Below, in pieces: positions 36,504 to 46,804 of a DNA stretch of 64,000 nt (positions are counted from its first letter, which is position 1; each line of letters begins with the position of its first letter). The notes below the pieces were generated by a model, which was not told where the DNA came from, did not search any database, and saw only the letters and a program-made list of their open reading frames with translations. This DNA is from Rhodococcus sp. SBT000017 (GTDB lineage: Bacteria; Actinomycetota; Actinomycetes; Mycobacteriales; Mycobacteriaceae). A program made the translations under genes and the position numbers. Where the stretch lies: NCBI RefSeq assembly GCF_003688915.1, contig NZ_REFU01000001.1, forward strand, positions 3,534,001-3,598,000, written 5' to 3'.

Positions 36504-37970
36504 CTAGTGCGTGGGCCACCACTCGAGCAGTGCGGCCTCGGCTTCCTCTCGGGACAGCGGTCCCCGATCGAGGCGCAGTTCTTTCAGGAACTTCCATGCC
36601 TTGCCCACGTCGGGTCCGGCCGGGATGTTCAGCAACTCCATGATCGCGTTGCCGTCGAGATCGGGCCGCACCCGCGCCAGGTCCTCCTGCTCGGCGATGC
36701 GGGCGATGCGTTCTTCCAGGTCGTCGTAGGTGGCCTGCAGCGCGGCGGCGCGACGCTTGTTCCTCGTGGTCGAGTCGGCGCGAACCAGCTTGTGCAGCTT
36801 GGGGAGTAGCTCGCCGGCATCGGTTGCGTAACGGCGGACGGCAGAGTCGGTCCACTGGCCCTTACCGTAGCCGTGGAAACGCAGATGCAGAAACACCAGA
36901 TGCGAGACGTCCTCGATCATCTTCTTCGAATACTTCAAGGCGCGCATACGCTTTCGCACCAGCTTGGCACCGACGACCTCGTGGTGATGGAAGCTGACTC
37001 CGCCGCCCGGCTCGTTTCGTTTGGTATCGGGCTTGCCGATGTCGTGCAGCAGTGCGGCCCAACGCAATACGAGATCGGGATCGCCGTCCTCGAGATCGAT
37101 CGCCTGCTTGAGCACCGTCAGCGAGTGCGTGTACACATCCTTGTGCTGGTGATGCTCGTCGATCTCGAGCTTCATGTTGGGCACCTCGGGAATGATCCGC
37201 TGCGCCAGACCCGTCTCGCACATCACGTCGATGCCGTCGATCGGGTGCGCGCCGAGGATCAACTTGTCCAGCTCCACCTGGATTCGCTCGGCGGTGATGC
37301 GGTCGATCTGATCGGCCATGTCCTCGATGGCGCGGTGCACCCGAGGCATCAGCGTGAAGCCCAACTGGGAGACGAACCGCGCGGCCCGCAGCATGCGCAG
37401 AGGATCGTCTCCGAACGAGACCTCCGGTGCCGACGGGGTGTCGAGAACGCCCTCGAGCAGCGCGTCCATGCCGCCGAGCGGATCGACGAACTCCTGCCCG
37501 CCGTCGGCTCCGAGACGTACCGCCATGGCGTTGACGGTGAAATCGCGTCGAACGAGATCTTCTTCGAGGCTGTTGCCGTACTGCACCTCGGGATTGCGGG
37601 AGACCTGATCGTAGGAATCGGTGCGATAAGTGGTGATCTCGATCGTCTGGCCGTCCTTGGCCGCACTGATGGTGCCGAACGCGATGCCGGTGTCCCACTG
37701 ATGGTCCGCCCAGCCCGTCAGCAACGCCTGAACCTCCTCGGGCCTGGCGTCGGTGGTGAAATCCAGATCGGTTCCGAGTCGGCCGAGAACTGCGTCGCGC
37801 ACCGTGCCGCCGACGAGAAAGAGCTCGTGCCCCGCCGCAGCGAACAGGGCACCGAGCGGAGTCAACACCGGAGCGAGTTCGCGCAGCGTCACTGCAGCTC
37901 CCGCCAGCAGCCTCTCCCGGCGGGCATCGGTCTGCTCGGCGGAAACGGAGGACAGGGACTGATCGGCCAC
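36504..37970 (-). CDS. pcnA: CCA tRNA nucleotidyltransferase
   Basis: The product is 488 residues. The class II nucleotidyltransferase head has [14 protein letters not shown] and the metal-binding LGTDLDFTT, followed by the [11 protein letters not shown] neck/body region and a C-terminal HD-type phosphohydrolase signature ([25 protein letters not shown]). It adds or repairs the 3'-CCA of tRNAs in the cytosol. It is the Rv3907c equivalent and marks the left edge of the conserved origin core. It is divergent from the NUDIX gene. The long antisense frames here have no support. Confidence 0.95.
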   Translation of the reverse strand: MADQSLSSVSAEQTDARRERLLAGAAVTLRELAPVLTPLGALFAAAGHELFLVGGTVRDAVLGRLGTDLDFTTDARPEEVQALLTGWADHQWDTGIAFGTISAAKDGQTIEITTYRTDSYDQVSRNPEVQYGNSLEEDLVRRDFTVNAMAVRLGADGGQEFVDPLGGMDALLEGVLDTPSAPEVSFGDDPLRMLRAARFVSQLGFTLMPRVHRAIEDMADQIDRITAERIQVELDKLILGAHPIDGIDVMCETGLAQRIIPEVPNMKLEIDEHHQHKDVYTHSLTVLKQAIDLEDGDPDLVLRWAALLHDIGKPDTKRNEPGGGVSFHHHEVVGAKLVRKRMRALKYSKKMIEDVSHLVFLHLRFHGYGKGQWTDSAVRRYATDAGELLPKLHKLVRADSTTRNKRRAAALQATYDDLEERIARIAEQEDLARVRPDLDGNAIMELLNIPAGPDVGKAWKFLKELRLDRGPLSREEAEAALLEWWPTH

Positions 37971-38058
37971 GGTGGAAGAGCCTACTTGCGCCGAGCCGAT
38001 CGATTGTCCCGGCCTTCACCCCGCGGTGCGGCACGGTAAAAGAGTGCGCACAGGCAAC

Positions 38059-38064
38059 TAGTAT
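38059..38064 (+). promoter_or_regulatory. Putative -10 (TAGTAT) of the NUDIX operon; leaderless GTG possible
   Basis: TAGTAT overlaps the ATG at 38063 but lies seven bases before an in-frame GTG at 38072, the spacing seen at the other leaderless candidates. Confidence 0.4.
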
Positions 38065-38071
38065 GGATCGG

Positions 38072-38632
38072 GTGTCTGCTGCCGAACGTGCGAACAGGAG
38101 CCGCCGCAACCCGCGGCGGCGTCAGGCACGCGCCGACACCGAAGCACCCAAGCTGCGGACCGTCCGCGAAACCTCGGCAGGAGGCCTGGTGGTCGACGGC
38201 CTCGACGGGCCGCCCGCCAAGCGCTGCGCCGCCCTGATCGGCCGCACCGACCGCCGCGGACGCCTCCTTTGGTCCCTGCCCAAGGGCCACATCGAGCAAG
38301 GCGAAACGGCCGAGCAGACGGCCATGCGCGAGGTCGCCGAGGAAACCGGCATCCGCGGTACCGTCCTGGCCTCGCTGGGCAGCATCGACTACTGGTTCGT
38401 CACCGAAGGACGACGCGTCCACAAGACCGTCCACCACTATCTGCTCCGATTCCTGGGCGGCGAACTCTCGGACGAGGACCTCGAAGTCACCGAGGTCGCG
38501 TGGGTTCCGCTGACCGAACTACCGTCTCGGCTCGCCTACGCCGACGAACGCAAACTCGCCGCCATCGCCACCCGCCTGATCGACGACATGAGCAGCGGCA
38601 ACTCGGGCGCACCCATCCCCGGCGGGAAGTGA
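38072..38632 (+). CDS. NUDIX hydrolase (MutT4-like)
   Basis: The product is 186 residues from the GTG at 38072, or 189 from the ATG at 38063. The Arg-rich N-terminal tail is followed by a NUDIX domain with the box [23 protein letters not shown], whose REVAEE glutamates bind Mg. It is the equivalent of Rv3908 (MutT4). Such enzymes hydrolyse nucleoside diphosphate derivatives, possibly oxidised nucleotides. The GTG is preferred because a -10-like TAGTAT covers the ATG, leaving it outside the transcript. Its stop overlaps the GTG of the DUF6049 gene (GTGA), so this is the first gene of the murJ operon. Confidence 0.88.
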   Translation: MSAAERANRSRRNPRRRQARADTEAPKLRTVRETSAGGLVVDGLDGPPAKRCAALIGRTDRRGRLLWSLPKGHIEQGETAEQTAMREVAEETGIRGTVLASLGSIDYWFVTEGRRVHKTVHHYLLRFLGGELSDEDLEVTEVAWVPLTELPSRLAYADERKLAAIATRLIDDMSSGNSGAPIPGGK

Positions 38633-41040
38633 TCGTGCGGGCCCGGAAGGTCGCTGCCGCCGCATTGACCACGTTCGTTCTTGCGGTGGCACCGTCGGTC
38701 GGCACCGCAGCACTGGTCCCCACGCAGCTTCCCGGCGCCGCCGCCCAGCCCGACTCCTCCGTCGGCGACGCGAGCGGCACCACCAGCGCCGTTCCGGACA
38801 CTCCGATGACACAGGACGGCAACCCCTTCCTGACGCTGAGCATCGAGACCGTCGCCCCCTCCACCGTCACCACCAGCAGCGACCCGTTCGTGACGGTGCG
38901 CGCCACGGTGACCAATACCGGGGACCGCCGCGTCGACGACGTCAGTGTCCGGATGCAGGCCGCTGCCGCCGTGGACACCACGGCCGGACTGCGGACCTCG
39001 CTGACTCTCGAACAGGACCGATTCGACCGATTCGGTGAGTTCGTCACTGTCGCCGACTCATTGGAGGAGGACGAGAGCCGCCAGTTCGACATGTCGATGC
39101 AGCTGCGCAGCACAACTGAGCCCTCGCTGGGAATCGAGGCCCCGGGCGTCTACCCGCTGCTGCTCAACGTCAACGGCACCCCCGAATACGGCGGAACCGC
39201 ACGACTCGACGACGCCCGTTTCCTGCTCCCCGTCGTCGGATTACCCCGCAACCCCGGTGAGATGGACCCCACCGCTCCGGGCGCGATGCCGCTGCCCCCC
39301 AACACCCGCAACCCCGTCGCGATGACGGTCCTGTGGCCGCTGGCCGACATTCCTCGCCTCGCTGCCGGAATCCCCGGTTCCGTCGACGAGCGCGTTCGGC
39401 TGATCGACGACGAACTCGCCGGCGAACTCGCAACCGGTGGGCGACTCGACAACCTCCTCAAGGCCGTCGAATTCGCGACGCAACCCGGCCTGGACCCTGA
39501 CGGCAGACTCGCGTCGAGCCTGTGTATCGGCCTTGACCCCGACCTGCTCGTCACCGTCTCGAACATGACCCGCGGCTACCTCGTCGTCGACAACCCGGCC
39601 GATCCCGCGGGCGCCACCCGCGAGGGCACCGGAAGCGAAGCCGCAGCCCAGTGGCTGTCCCGACTCGAAACGATCGCGTCGAGCACCTGCGTGACAGCGA
39701 TGCCGTTCGCCCAGACCGATCTGGGGGCAGTGGCCGACATCGGCAATCCCACGTTGCTCAGTAGTGCCGTCAGCGCCCCGGCAGACATCGTCGACGGCAT
39801 CCTCGGCATCACCTCGACGCGTGGCTTGACCTGGAGCACCACCGGTGGGGTGGACGCGGACACCGCCGACGCCCTGCGATCGGCGGGCACCGGCACCGTG
39901 CTGGTCGCCGACAACAGCATCAGCCCGCCTACCGAGGCCCCGACCTCGTTGCTGGTCTCGACCGACAGTGCACCGATCGAAACCGAGCAGACCCAACCGC
40001 TGGCTGCCACCCACTACGACACCGCCACCGCAGCCGCACTGGCCGGCGTCGGTGCGACCCCGTCCACGCCCGCCCTCACCCCCGCTGATCAGCGCTTCGA
40101 CCTCGCCACCGACTCACGCACCGCACGTCTGCAGGACGCCCTCGGAGCCATCAACTTCCATGCGCTCGTCGGCACCGATCGGCCCGGGCGCACCGTCACC
40201 GTCGCGCCCCCGCAGTACTGGACCGCGGGCGGAGACGAACCGTCGGCGATTCTGTCGACGGTGTCCTCGCTGCTGCGTTCCGGGCTGGCGACGCCGCGGC
40301 CACTGTCCGAGCTGCTCGCCGAGCCCACCTCGGGCACCCCGGTGACCAGCGTCGACGCAGCCACCGAACTCGATAGCGGCACCATCGACCTGGTGCGATC
40401 GCAGAGCGCCCGGGTCGACACCCTGATGCAATCGCTCGTCGAGGATCCGCAGTCCGAGCTGACCCCGCGCCTGTACACCGCCCCGCTGCGTGAGGACATG
40501 CTCCGGGCGCTGTCGACTGCGGGTCGCGCGAGCGCCGCCAGTGAAGAGACCGGCACCATGGCGCGCAACCGACTCGATGCCATCCGCATCGGACTCGACA
40601 CCATCTACGGATCGGTGACCGTGCTGGCCCCGGGCGGCGTCTACACCCTCGCCTCGGAACAGAGCCCGCTGCTGCTCGTCGCCCGCAACGACCTTCCCGT
40701 CCCGGTGAACGTGCTGCTCCGGGTCGATGCGCCGCCGGAGATGACGATCAGCGACGTGGGCGTCACCCAACTTCCGGCCCGCGGATCACGGACCATCACC
40801 GTCCCGGCCGAGGTGGACGACACGCGCAATCTGTCCGTCGACTTCTCCGTCACGACGCTCGACGGCTCCCGGCTCGGTGAAGTGTCGACGGTGTCCGTTC
40901 GATCGAACGCATACGGCCAGGCACTGGCGATAATTACCGCCTGCGCCGGTGCTCTCCTACTGTTACTTGCAGGTCGACGCCTCTGGCACCGATTCAGAGG
41001 TCAACCCGACCCGGCCGACGAAGGGTACGAGAGACCATGA
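38629..41040 (+). CDS. DUF6049 family secreted/membrane-anchored protein (Rv3909-like)
   Basis: The product is 803 residues from the GTG at 38629 (GTGA overlap with the NUDIX stop); the GTG at 38635 is an alternative. A signal peptide covers about 1-40, followed by a large extracytoplasmic region with an Ig-like front ([31 protein letters not shown]) and a middle section alternating Thr/Asp-rich segments. A single membrane helix lies near the end ([18 protein letters not shown]) with a basic cytosolic tail. It is essential-locus-associated in mycobacteria but without known biochemistry. The stop overlaps the murJ ATG (ATGA), pointing to a joint role with MurJ in wall synthesis at the periplasmic side. 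Confidence 0.85.
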   Translation: MIVRARKVAAAALTTFVLAVAPSVGTAALVPTQLPGAAAQPDSSVGDASGTTSAVPDTPMTQDGNPFLTLSIETVAPSTVTTSSDPFVTVRATVTNTGDRRVDDVSVRMQAAAAVDTTAGLRTSLTLEQDRFDRFGEFVTVADSLEEDESRQFDMSMQLRSTTEPSLGIEAPGVYPLLLNVNGTPEYGGTARLDDARFLLPVVGLPRNPGEMDPTAPGAMPLPPNTRNPVAMTVLWPLADIPRLAAGIPGSVDERVRLIDDELAGELATGGRLDNLLKAVEFATQPGLDPDGRLASSLCIGLDPDLLVTVSNMTRGYLVVDNPADPAGATREGTGSEAAAQWLSRLETIASSTCVTAMPFAQTDLGAVADIGNPTLLSSAVSAPADIVDGILGITSTRGLTWSTTGGVDADTADALRSAGTGTVLVADNSISPPTEAPTSLLVSTDSAPIETEQTQPLAATHYDTATAAALAGVGATPSTPALTPADQRFDLATDSRTARLQDALGAINFHALVGTDRPGRTVTVAPPQYWTAGGDEPSAILSTVSSLLRSGLATPRPLSELLAEPTSGTPVTSVDAATELDSGTIDLVRSQSARVDTLMQSLVEDPQSELTPRLYTAPLREDMLRALSTAGRASAASEETGTMARNRLDAIRIGLDTIYGSVTVLAPGGVYTLASEQSPLLLVARNDLPVPVNVLLRVDAPPEMTISDVGVTQLPARGSRTITVPAEVDDTRNLSVDFSVTTLDGSRLGEVSTVSVRSNAYGQALAIITACAGALLLLLAGRRLWHRFRGQPDPADEGYERP

Positions 41041-44000
41041 CAGGGAACGTCCCGTACGACGGCGACCTGCCGCGGTCACGCCTGCCCGCATCGCAGGTGT
41101 TCCGACGTACGACGCCACCGCGGCCGGCACCCTGGGAACGGCAGTCGCGGCCGGAGCTGCGCTCGTACCCTGCACCGCCGCCGCTGGACGGTCAGCCCGC
41201 CGCCGACGACGCCGTCACCCAACTCATCCCGCGGTTCCGCGAGGAGGACTACCCCTATCCTTCGTCGAGCACAGCACCGTCCGGAACGGTTCCGCCGACG
41301 AAGATTCCGCCGGGCGGGTCCGACCCGGCACCGCAGCCCGAACCGAGGCCGCAGAAGTCACTGATGGCCGCGTCGGGTTCGATCGCGGTGGCGACCCTGG
41401 TCAGCCGCATCACCGGATTCGCCAAACAGGTCGCCATGACGGCCACCCTCGGACCGGCGATCGCCAGTGCGTTCACCGTCTCGACGATCCTGCCGAACAT
41501 GATCTCCGAGCTGGTGCTCGGCGCGGTACTCGGGGCCATCGTCGTTCCGGTGTTGGTCCGGGCCGAGCAGGAGGACGCCGACGGCGGACGGGCGTTCGTT
41601 CGACGCCTCTTCACCATCGCCGTGGCGCTGCTCGGAACCGTTGCGCTCGCCGCAACCATCGCAGCCCCGCTGCTGGCGAGGATGCTGCTCGACAACGATC
41701 CGAAGGTCAACGAGAACCTGACCATCGCGTTCACCTATCTGGTGCTGCCCGCGCTGATGTTCTACGGGCTCTCCGGCCTGCTGACGGCCGTGCTCAACAC
41801 CCGGCAGAACTTCAAGCCCGGGGCCTGGGCACCGGTGTACAACAATCTGATCGTGCTCGGCGTCTTCGCCCTGTACCCCTTCGTCCCGGGCGAGCTCACC
41901 CTGAACACGATCGAGATGAGCAACCCCAAGATCCTCGTTCTCGGCCTCGGTGTGACCGTCGGTGTCATCACCCAGGTCGTTGCGCTGATCCCCGCGCTGC
42001 GCCGCGAACGCATCGATCTGCGTCCGCTCTGGGGGTTCGACGAGCGCCTGAAGAAGTTCGGTGCGATGGCGGCCGCGATCGTGCTCTACGTCGTCATCAG
42101 CCAGATCGGGCTAATCGTGGCCACCAGGATCGCGTCGGGCACCGACATCGCGAGCAACGTGATCTACTCGCAGGCCTGGATCGTGCTGCAGCTGCCCTAC
42201 GGCATCCTCGGCGTGACGGTGCTGACGGCCATCATGCCCAGACTCAGCCGCAACGCCGCCAACGGTGACACCCCGTCCGTCGTCGACGATCTCTCGGTCG
42301 CCACCCGACTGACGATGGTCGCGCTGGTGCCGATCGTCGTGTTCCTGACGTTCGCGGGGCCGTGGGTGGGCGAGGCGCTGTACGGCTTCGGCCGGTTCGC
42401 CGATGTCGCACCCCGACTCGGCGAGGCCGTCAGCTGGTCGGCCTTCTCCCTCATCCCCTATGCCCTCGTTCTGATCCACCTGCGGGTCTTCTACGCCCGC
42501 GAGAAGGCCTGGACGCCGACGTGGATCATCCTCGGCATCACCGCCGTCAAGATCGGGCTGTCTCTGCTCGCCCCGATCGTCGCGTCCGAACCGGATCAGG
42601 TGGTGCTGCTCCTCGGCGCCGCGACCGGCCTGGGCTACACCGTCGGCGCGATCATCGGCGGATACCTGCTGCACAAGAGCCTGGGCAGCCTACGGATGGC
42701 CAACGTCGGCAAGACGGTCTGGCTGGTCCTCATCGCCTCGCTGGCCGGCGGTGCGGCAATGCTCGCGATCGACCGGATCCTGGGTCTCGACGCCATGATG
42801 AACGGCTGGGTCGGCAACTTCGCCCGCGTCGCGATCGACGCCGTCATCATGCTCGGCATCACGTTCTCGATACTCTGGTTCGGCAAGATTCCCGAAGTCC
42901 TGGCGGTCACCGTTGCCCTGAGCCGGGTCGTTCGGAAATTCCGCGGAACAGCCGATCGGACGGACGCCGATTCGGCCGCCGCAGAAACCGGCGTAATTCC
43001 GGTTATTCGAACCGAGCCCACATGGGACACTGCGCGGGATCGGCTCCCGTACCCTGGTCATCGGCACCCGGGGGCAGAAGCCAACGCAGGTCGACCTTTT
43101 GCAGAACGACACGGGGCGTACTCGCCTGAAGGAGTGACAGTGACCGACGACGAAGTTGCTGGGGGGCCGGCACAATCTCCAGCAAGCGAAGCCGACCGAA
43201 CGAGCGGCGGCGTCGAGGTCGACACCCAGGACCGCACCGAGCCCGTGAAGGCCGAGGCTGCCTCGTCCTCCAAGACGCCGAAGTCCGCCGAGACACCGGC
43301 GAAGACTGCAGCCGAGTCGAAGACACCCGCCGCGGCTCCCGAGCAGGACGTCGAGAAGCCAGCCGACGAGGCATCCGTCGACAAGCCTGCCGCCGACAAG
43401 CCTGCTCCGAAGCCGGTCGACAAGACCGTCTCCATCTCCAAGGCCGCTCTCGCGGCGCGTCCGACCGACAAGACCATCTCCATCTCGAAGGCCGATCTGC
43501 CGGTCGAGACTCCCAGCGAGAAGAAGTCCACGCAGGATTCGAAGGCTGCCGCCGACGCGGATTCCGAGAAGACCGCAGCGGCACCGGCCACAACCGATAC
43601 TTCCGAGTCGACCACCACGGACGAGGTCGCCACTGCAACCGCCCCGGCAAGCGCTCCCGAGCGCACGCTCCGCGGCCCGACACTCATTCCCGGTGCCTCC
43701 GTTGCCGGTGGGCGATACCGACTGCTGGCACCGCACGGCGGCGCGCGTGGACTCAAGTTCTGGCAGGCCCACGACGTCAAGCTCGATCGCGAGGTCGCCT
43801 TGACGTTCGTCGACGCCGATCAGCAGTCGACCGCCTCGACCGACGACCGCACACAGGGACCGCAGGCGATTCTCTCGCGCACGCTGCGTCTGGGTCGGAT
43901 CAATTCGCCCGGCCTCGCCCGCGTGCTCGACGTGGTGCGTGGCAGCTCCGGCGGCATCGTCGTCGCAGAGTGGACTCCCGGTCGCTCACTGCGCGAAATG

Positions 44001-45209
44001 GCCGACACCGTGCCCGCACCCACCGGCGCTGCGCGCGCGATCAAGGTCCTGGCCGCAGCGGCCGAGGCAGCGCACCGCAGCGGAGGTGCACTGTCGATCG
44101 ATCACCCCGATCGCGTGCGCATCAGCTCCAGCGGCAATGCCGTCCTCGCCTTCCCGGCGACACTGGCCGACGCAGACCCCAGCTCGGACGTTCGCGGTCT
44201 CGGTGCCATGCTCTACGCCCTGATCACCGCCAAATGGCCACTGTCCGACACCACCGGCAGTGCCGTCGTATCCGGCGATGCAGCTCCGGCACGCAGCGTC
44301 GGTGGCATGCGTCCGGCCGACCGCGACGACAAGGGTGCCCCGCTCGAGCCGAGGCAGGTCCGTCCGGACGTTCCGTTCGAGATCTCCGCCGTCGCGGTAC
44401 GGGCATTGGAACAGAACAGCGGAATCCGCACCGCTGCCACCGTGCAGCACGTCCTCGATCAAGCAGCAGTGGTCAACGACAAGACGGATCTGATGCCGGC
44501 GCTGCGACTGGGACAGCGAGCGCCCGGTGCCAGTGGGCACTCGCTCGCCGATCCCGAGGAGATCGCCGCGGAGAAGGCCAAGTCGATGCGCACCAACATC
44601 GCCATCGCGGTACTCGGTGCCCTGACGGTGGTGGTTCTCGCGTTCGCCGGCTTCTGGCTGTTCACTTCGATTGCAGGCAACGACACCGACACTCCGCTCG
44701 ACACCCAGGATTTCGGTCTCACCACTCCGGCCGAGGCACCGCCCGCAGCCGATCCCGCGGCACCCCCGGCTCCGACCGGTGGACCGGTAGCGCTCGGCGA
44801 CGTCAGCGTGTTCTCACCCCAGGGTTCCGCCGACAACCCGAGTACCGCCTCCAACGTGATCGACAACGACCCCAGCACAGCGTGGACGACCGACTCGTAC
44901 TTCCAGCAGTTCCCGGCCCTCAAGAACGGCGTCGGGCTGCTCGTGTCCATTCCGTCCTCGACGCTGCAGAACGCGTGGATCGAATCGACGTCTCCGGGAA
45001 CCGTCGTCGAGATCCGGTCGGCCCCGAACGACTCACCCAGCCTGAGCGACACCACGCTGCTCGGTGAAGCCACGCTGCAGAACGGCCGAACCGATATCGC
45101 CCTCACCGACGCGGAACCAACCGGGAACGTGCTCGTCTGGATCACCACGCTCGGTGAGCAGGGTGGCCGCATCGCCACCTCGATCTCCGGGATCGGTTTC
45201 GACTCCTAG
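41037..45209 (+). CDS. murJ: Lipid II flippase MurJ fused to pseudokinase and extracellular domain
   Basis: The product is 1390 residues (M. tuberculosis Rv3910 is 1184). Residues 1-108 form a cytosolic Pro-rich tail; about 110-640 form the 14-helix MviN/MurJ core (MAASGSIAVATLVSRITGFAKQ onwards) that flips lipid II. Residues 640-885 are an unusually long Lys/Ala/Thr-rich linker containing two KTxSISKA-type repeats. Residues about 888-1160 form a protein-kinase fold lacking the ATP-binding Lys (VALTF for VAIK) and the HRD and DFG motifs, that is, a pseudokinase of the type that recruits FhaA after PknB phosphorylation. A membrane helix follows (1187-1213) and a C-terminal extracellular beta domain (1235-1390). 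An internal GGAG-n5-GTG at 43140 could permit separate translation of the C-terminal half. Confidence 0.95.
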   Translation: MTGNVPYDGDLPRSRLPASQVFRRTTPPRPAPWERQSRPELRSYPAPPPLDGQPAADDAVTQLIPRFREEDYPYPSSSTAPSGTVPPTKIPPGGSDPAPQPEPRPQKSLMAASGSIAVATLVSRITGFAKQVAMTATLGPAIASAFTVSTILPNMISELVLGAVLGAIVVPVLVRAEQEDADGGRAFVRRLFTIAVALLGTVALAATIAAPLLARMLLDNDPKVNENLTIAFTYLVLPALMFYGLSGLLTAVLNTRQNFKPGAWAPVYNNLIVLGVFALYPFVPGELTLNTIEMSNPKILVLGLGVTVGVITQVVALIPALRRERIDLRPLWGFDERLKKFGAMAAAIVLYVVISQIGLIVATRIASGTDIASNVIYSQAWIVLQLPYGILGVTVLTAIMPRLSRNAANGDTPSVVDDLSVATRLTMVALVPIVVFLTFAGPWVGEALYGFGRFADVAPRLGEAVSWSAFSLIPYALVLIHLRVFYAREKAWTPTWIILGITAVKIGLSLLAPIVASEPDQVVLLLGAATGLGYTVGAIIGGYLLHKSLGSLRMANVGKTVWLVLIASLAGGAAMLAIDRILGLDAMMNGWVGNFARVAIDAVIMLGITFSILWFGKIPEVLAVTVALSRVVRKFRGTADRTDADSAAAETGVIPVIRTEPTWDTARDRLPYPGHRHPGAEANAGRPFAERHGAYSPEGVTVTDDEVAGGPAQSPASEADRTSGGVEVDTQDRTEPVKAEAASSSKTPKSAETPAKTAAESKTPAAAPEQDVEKPADEASVDKPAADKPAPKPVDKTVSISKAALAARPTDKTISISKADLPVETPSEKKSTQDSKAAADADSEKTAAAPATTDTSESTTTDEVATATAPASAPERTLRGPTLIPGASVAGGRYRLLAPHGGARGLKFWQAHDVKLDREVALTFVDADQQSTASTDDRTQGPQAILSRTLRLGRINSPGLARVLDVVRGSSGGIVVAEWTPGRSLREMADTVPAPTGAARAIKVLAAAAEAAHRSGGALSIDHPDRVRISSSGNAVLAFPATLADADPSSDVRGLGAMLYALITAKWPLSDTTGSAVVSGDAAPARSVGGMRPADRDDKGAPLEPRQVRPDVPFEISAVAVRALEQNSGIRTAATVQHVLDQAAVVNDKTDLMPALRLGQRAPGASGHSLADPEEIAAEKAKSMRTNIAIAVLGALTVVVLAFAGFWLFTSIAGNDTDTPLDTQDFGLTTPAEAPPAADPAAPPAPTGGPVALGDVSVFSPQGSADNPSTASNVIDNDPSTAWTTDSYFQQFPALKNGVGLLVSIPSSTLQNAWIESTSPGTVVEIRSAPNDSPSLSDTTLLGEATLQNGRTDIALTDAEPTGNVLVWITTLGEQGGRIATSISGIGFDS

Positions 45210-45267
45210 ATCGGGCATTCGGTAACCGATTCGGGCTCGTTTCGTACTTCGCGGTCTCGATGGCCTA

Positions 45268-45300
45268 GGCTCCCCCCAATGCGTTAACACGGGGGGAGCC
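45268..45300 (+). promoter_or_regulatory. Perfect hairpin sequestering the sigM ribosome site
   Basis: GGCTCCCCCC (45268-45277) pairs perfectly with GGGGGGAGCC (45291-45300) around a 13-base loop; TTTT and the sigM ATG at 45309 follow. The GGGGGGAG arm is the only Shine-Dalgarno-like sequence for sigM. The element can act as a terminator for murJ, a translational switch, or both. Confidence 0.65.
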
Positions 45301-45308
45301 GTTTTCGT

Positions 45309-45890
45309 ATGACCGAACGTTTCGATTCGGCGCCAGGGGAGCGCACGGATGCGGAGCTTCTGGCTGCCCATGCGGCCGGGGAGCCGAACGCCTTCGCCAC
45401 GCTGATCTACCGACATCACGAACATCTGTGGCTGACGGCTCGGCGCACCAGCTACACGCCCGAGGACGCCTCCGATGCTCTACAGGAGGCCCTGCTCTCC
45501 GCCCATCGCACGGCCGGGTCGTTCCGCGCCGACGCTGCAGTCCGAAGCTGGTTGCACAAGATCGTCGTCAATGCTTGCCTCGACCGCATCCGCAGAAACA
45601 AGGCACGGCCGTCGGTTCCGTTGAGCGAGAACGAAAGTCACGAGCCGGTTTCACCGAGGGACCGGATCTCCGAGACGGAGACGAGCATTCTCGTTCGGCA
45701 GGCTCTGATGACGTTGCCACCCGATCAACGCGCAGCCGTGGTCATCGTGGACATGGAGGGTTTCTCGGTGGCCGACGCTGCCGCATTGCTCGGCGTTCCC
45801 ACCGGTACCGTCAAGAGTCGATGCGCCCGCGGCCGGCTCAAGCTCTCGACGCAGCTCGCGTACCTGAAAGATGCAGGGAACCGAATCTGA
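45309..45890 (+). CDS. sigM: ECF RNA polymerase sigma factor SigM
   Basis: The product is 193 residues. Sigma region 2 covers about 25-95 (FATLIYRHHEHLWLTARRTSYTPEDASDALQEALLSAHR, SWLHKIVVNACLDRIRR) and region 4 about 125-180 (LMTLPPDQRAAVVIVDMEGFSVADAAALLGVPTGTVKSRCARGR). It is the Rv3911 equivalent, directing RNA polymerase to stress or late-stage promoters. It is followed after 59 bases by its membrane anti-sigma factor, the usual arrangement. A GGTAAC-n16-CGTA sequence about 45220-45245 weakly resembles a SigM-type autoregulatory promoter. The hairpin over its ribosome site implies post-transcriptional control. Confidence 0.93.
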   Translation: MTERFDSAPGERTDAELLAAHAAGEPNAFATLIYRHHEHLWLTARRTSYTPEDASDALQEALLSAHRTAGSFRADAAVRSWLHKIVVNACLDRIRRNKARPSVPLSENESHEPVSPRDRISETETSILVRQALMTLPPDQRAAVVIVDMEGFSVADAAALLGVPTGTVKSRCARGRLKLSTQLAYLKDAGNRI

Positions 45891-45949
45891 CCCTCTCGCG
45901 TCTATACCGTGTGAGAGAGAAAGCAGATTCGGCGAAGGGAGGCAGGAAC

Positions 45950-46678
45950 GTGCCGTCGAGCACCGACGCTCTACAAGCCCCGTTCTCGCCGGAACTGCTC
46001 GCCGATCTGCATGCGGATGCACTTCCCGAGGACGTCAGCAGACGACTGTGGCCACTGGTTCGTCTCGACGAGGATTCGATGCGGATCCTCGCCGGTCTCG
46101 ACGCCGTCTCGGCTCGACTGCACGAGGTGGGCGAGGACCCCACCGGGACGTTGCCGATTCCGCCCGACGTCGCCCAGCAGATCGATCGCACGCTCCACAC
46201 GGTCGAGCAATCGGCCCCCGCGGCAGGCGTCGTCGTTCCGCTCCGTCCGCGAAGACGCCGTATCGTTCTCGGAACCGCAGCTGCCGCAGCACTTCTGGCG
46301 GCCGGCTCGGCTTCCGTCGTGGCAGTCCTGTACACCCCGAGCGAACCGGAATCGATCGCTGCCGACCCGTCCCAGCTTCCGGATACGTCTCTGGTGCTCG
46401 ATTCCGCCGACCTCGATTCCGGTTTTGCGTTCAGCATCATCGGCAAGCGCGATCCCGGAGCGTTGGCCGATCCGGCCGACCTCGCTGCCTGTCTGCAGTC
46501 CAACGATGTGGATCCGGCCACCACCGTTCTCGGATCCAGCCGAGTGCGCGTCGACGGCCGAGACGGAACCCTGCTCGTCCTCGCCGGAGCACAGCCCGCA
46601 CAGTTCATCGCCCTCGCTGTGGGCAACGACTGCGGCACCGCCAACCCGGACGTGCTGACGCGTCGTGATATCGGCTGA
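45950..46678 (+). CDS. rsmA: Anti-sigma-M factor RsmA-like membrane protein
   Basis: The product is 242 residues from the GTG at 45950 with a strong GGGAGG seven to eight bases upstream. The cytosolic N-terminal half (about 1-95) would bind SigM; one membrane helix follows (IVLGTAAAAALLAAGSASVVAVLY) and then an extracytoplasmic C-terminal domain. It has no zinc-binding HxxxCxxC motif. It is the Rv3912 equivalent. It holds SigM inactive until an envelope signal releases it. Longer in-frame upstream starts would overlap sigM and lack support. Confidence 0.85.
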   Translation: MPSSTDALQAPFSPELLADLHADALPEDVSRRLWPLVRLDEDSMRILAGLDAVSARLHEVGEDPTGTLPIPPDVAQQIDRTLHTVEQSAPAAGVVVPLRPRRRRIVLGTAAAAALLAAGSASVVAVLYTPSEPESIAADPSQLPDTSLVLDSADLDSGFAFSIIGKRDPGALADPADLAACLQSNDVDPATTVLGSSRVRVDGRDGTLLVLAGAQPAQFIALAVGNDCGTANPDVLTRRDIG

Positions 46679-46692
46679 CAGATCTCTCACCG

Positions 46693-46720
46693 GGGAACAA
46701 CTCCCTCTAGGGTGGTGTTG
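46693..46720 (+). promoter_or_regulatory. SigH/SigR-type promoter upstream of trxB-trxA
   Basis: GGGAAC (46693-46698), an 18-base spacer and GTTG (46717-46720) match the disulfide-stress sigma consensus GGGAAT-n18-GTT closely. It is 84 bases upstream of the trxB start, the expected target of SigH/SigR. Confidence 0.75.
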
Positions 46721-46804
46721 ACCAGATGTACGTCGACCGGCGTGTGCTGTGCGCACCTGGCTTTCGACGGTAAGTTCACGCCGCACAAGATCGGAAGGTC
46801 TGCA

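Noticed and set aside
43000..43700. Repetitive Lys/Ala/Thr-coding stretch in murJ as a frameshift or misassembly
   Set aside because: The frame stays open through it and related actinobacteria also have a low-complexity linker between the flippase core and pseudokinase.
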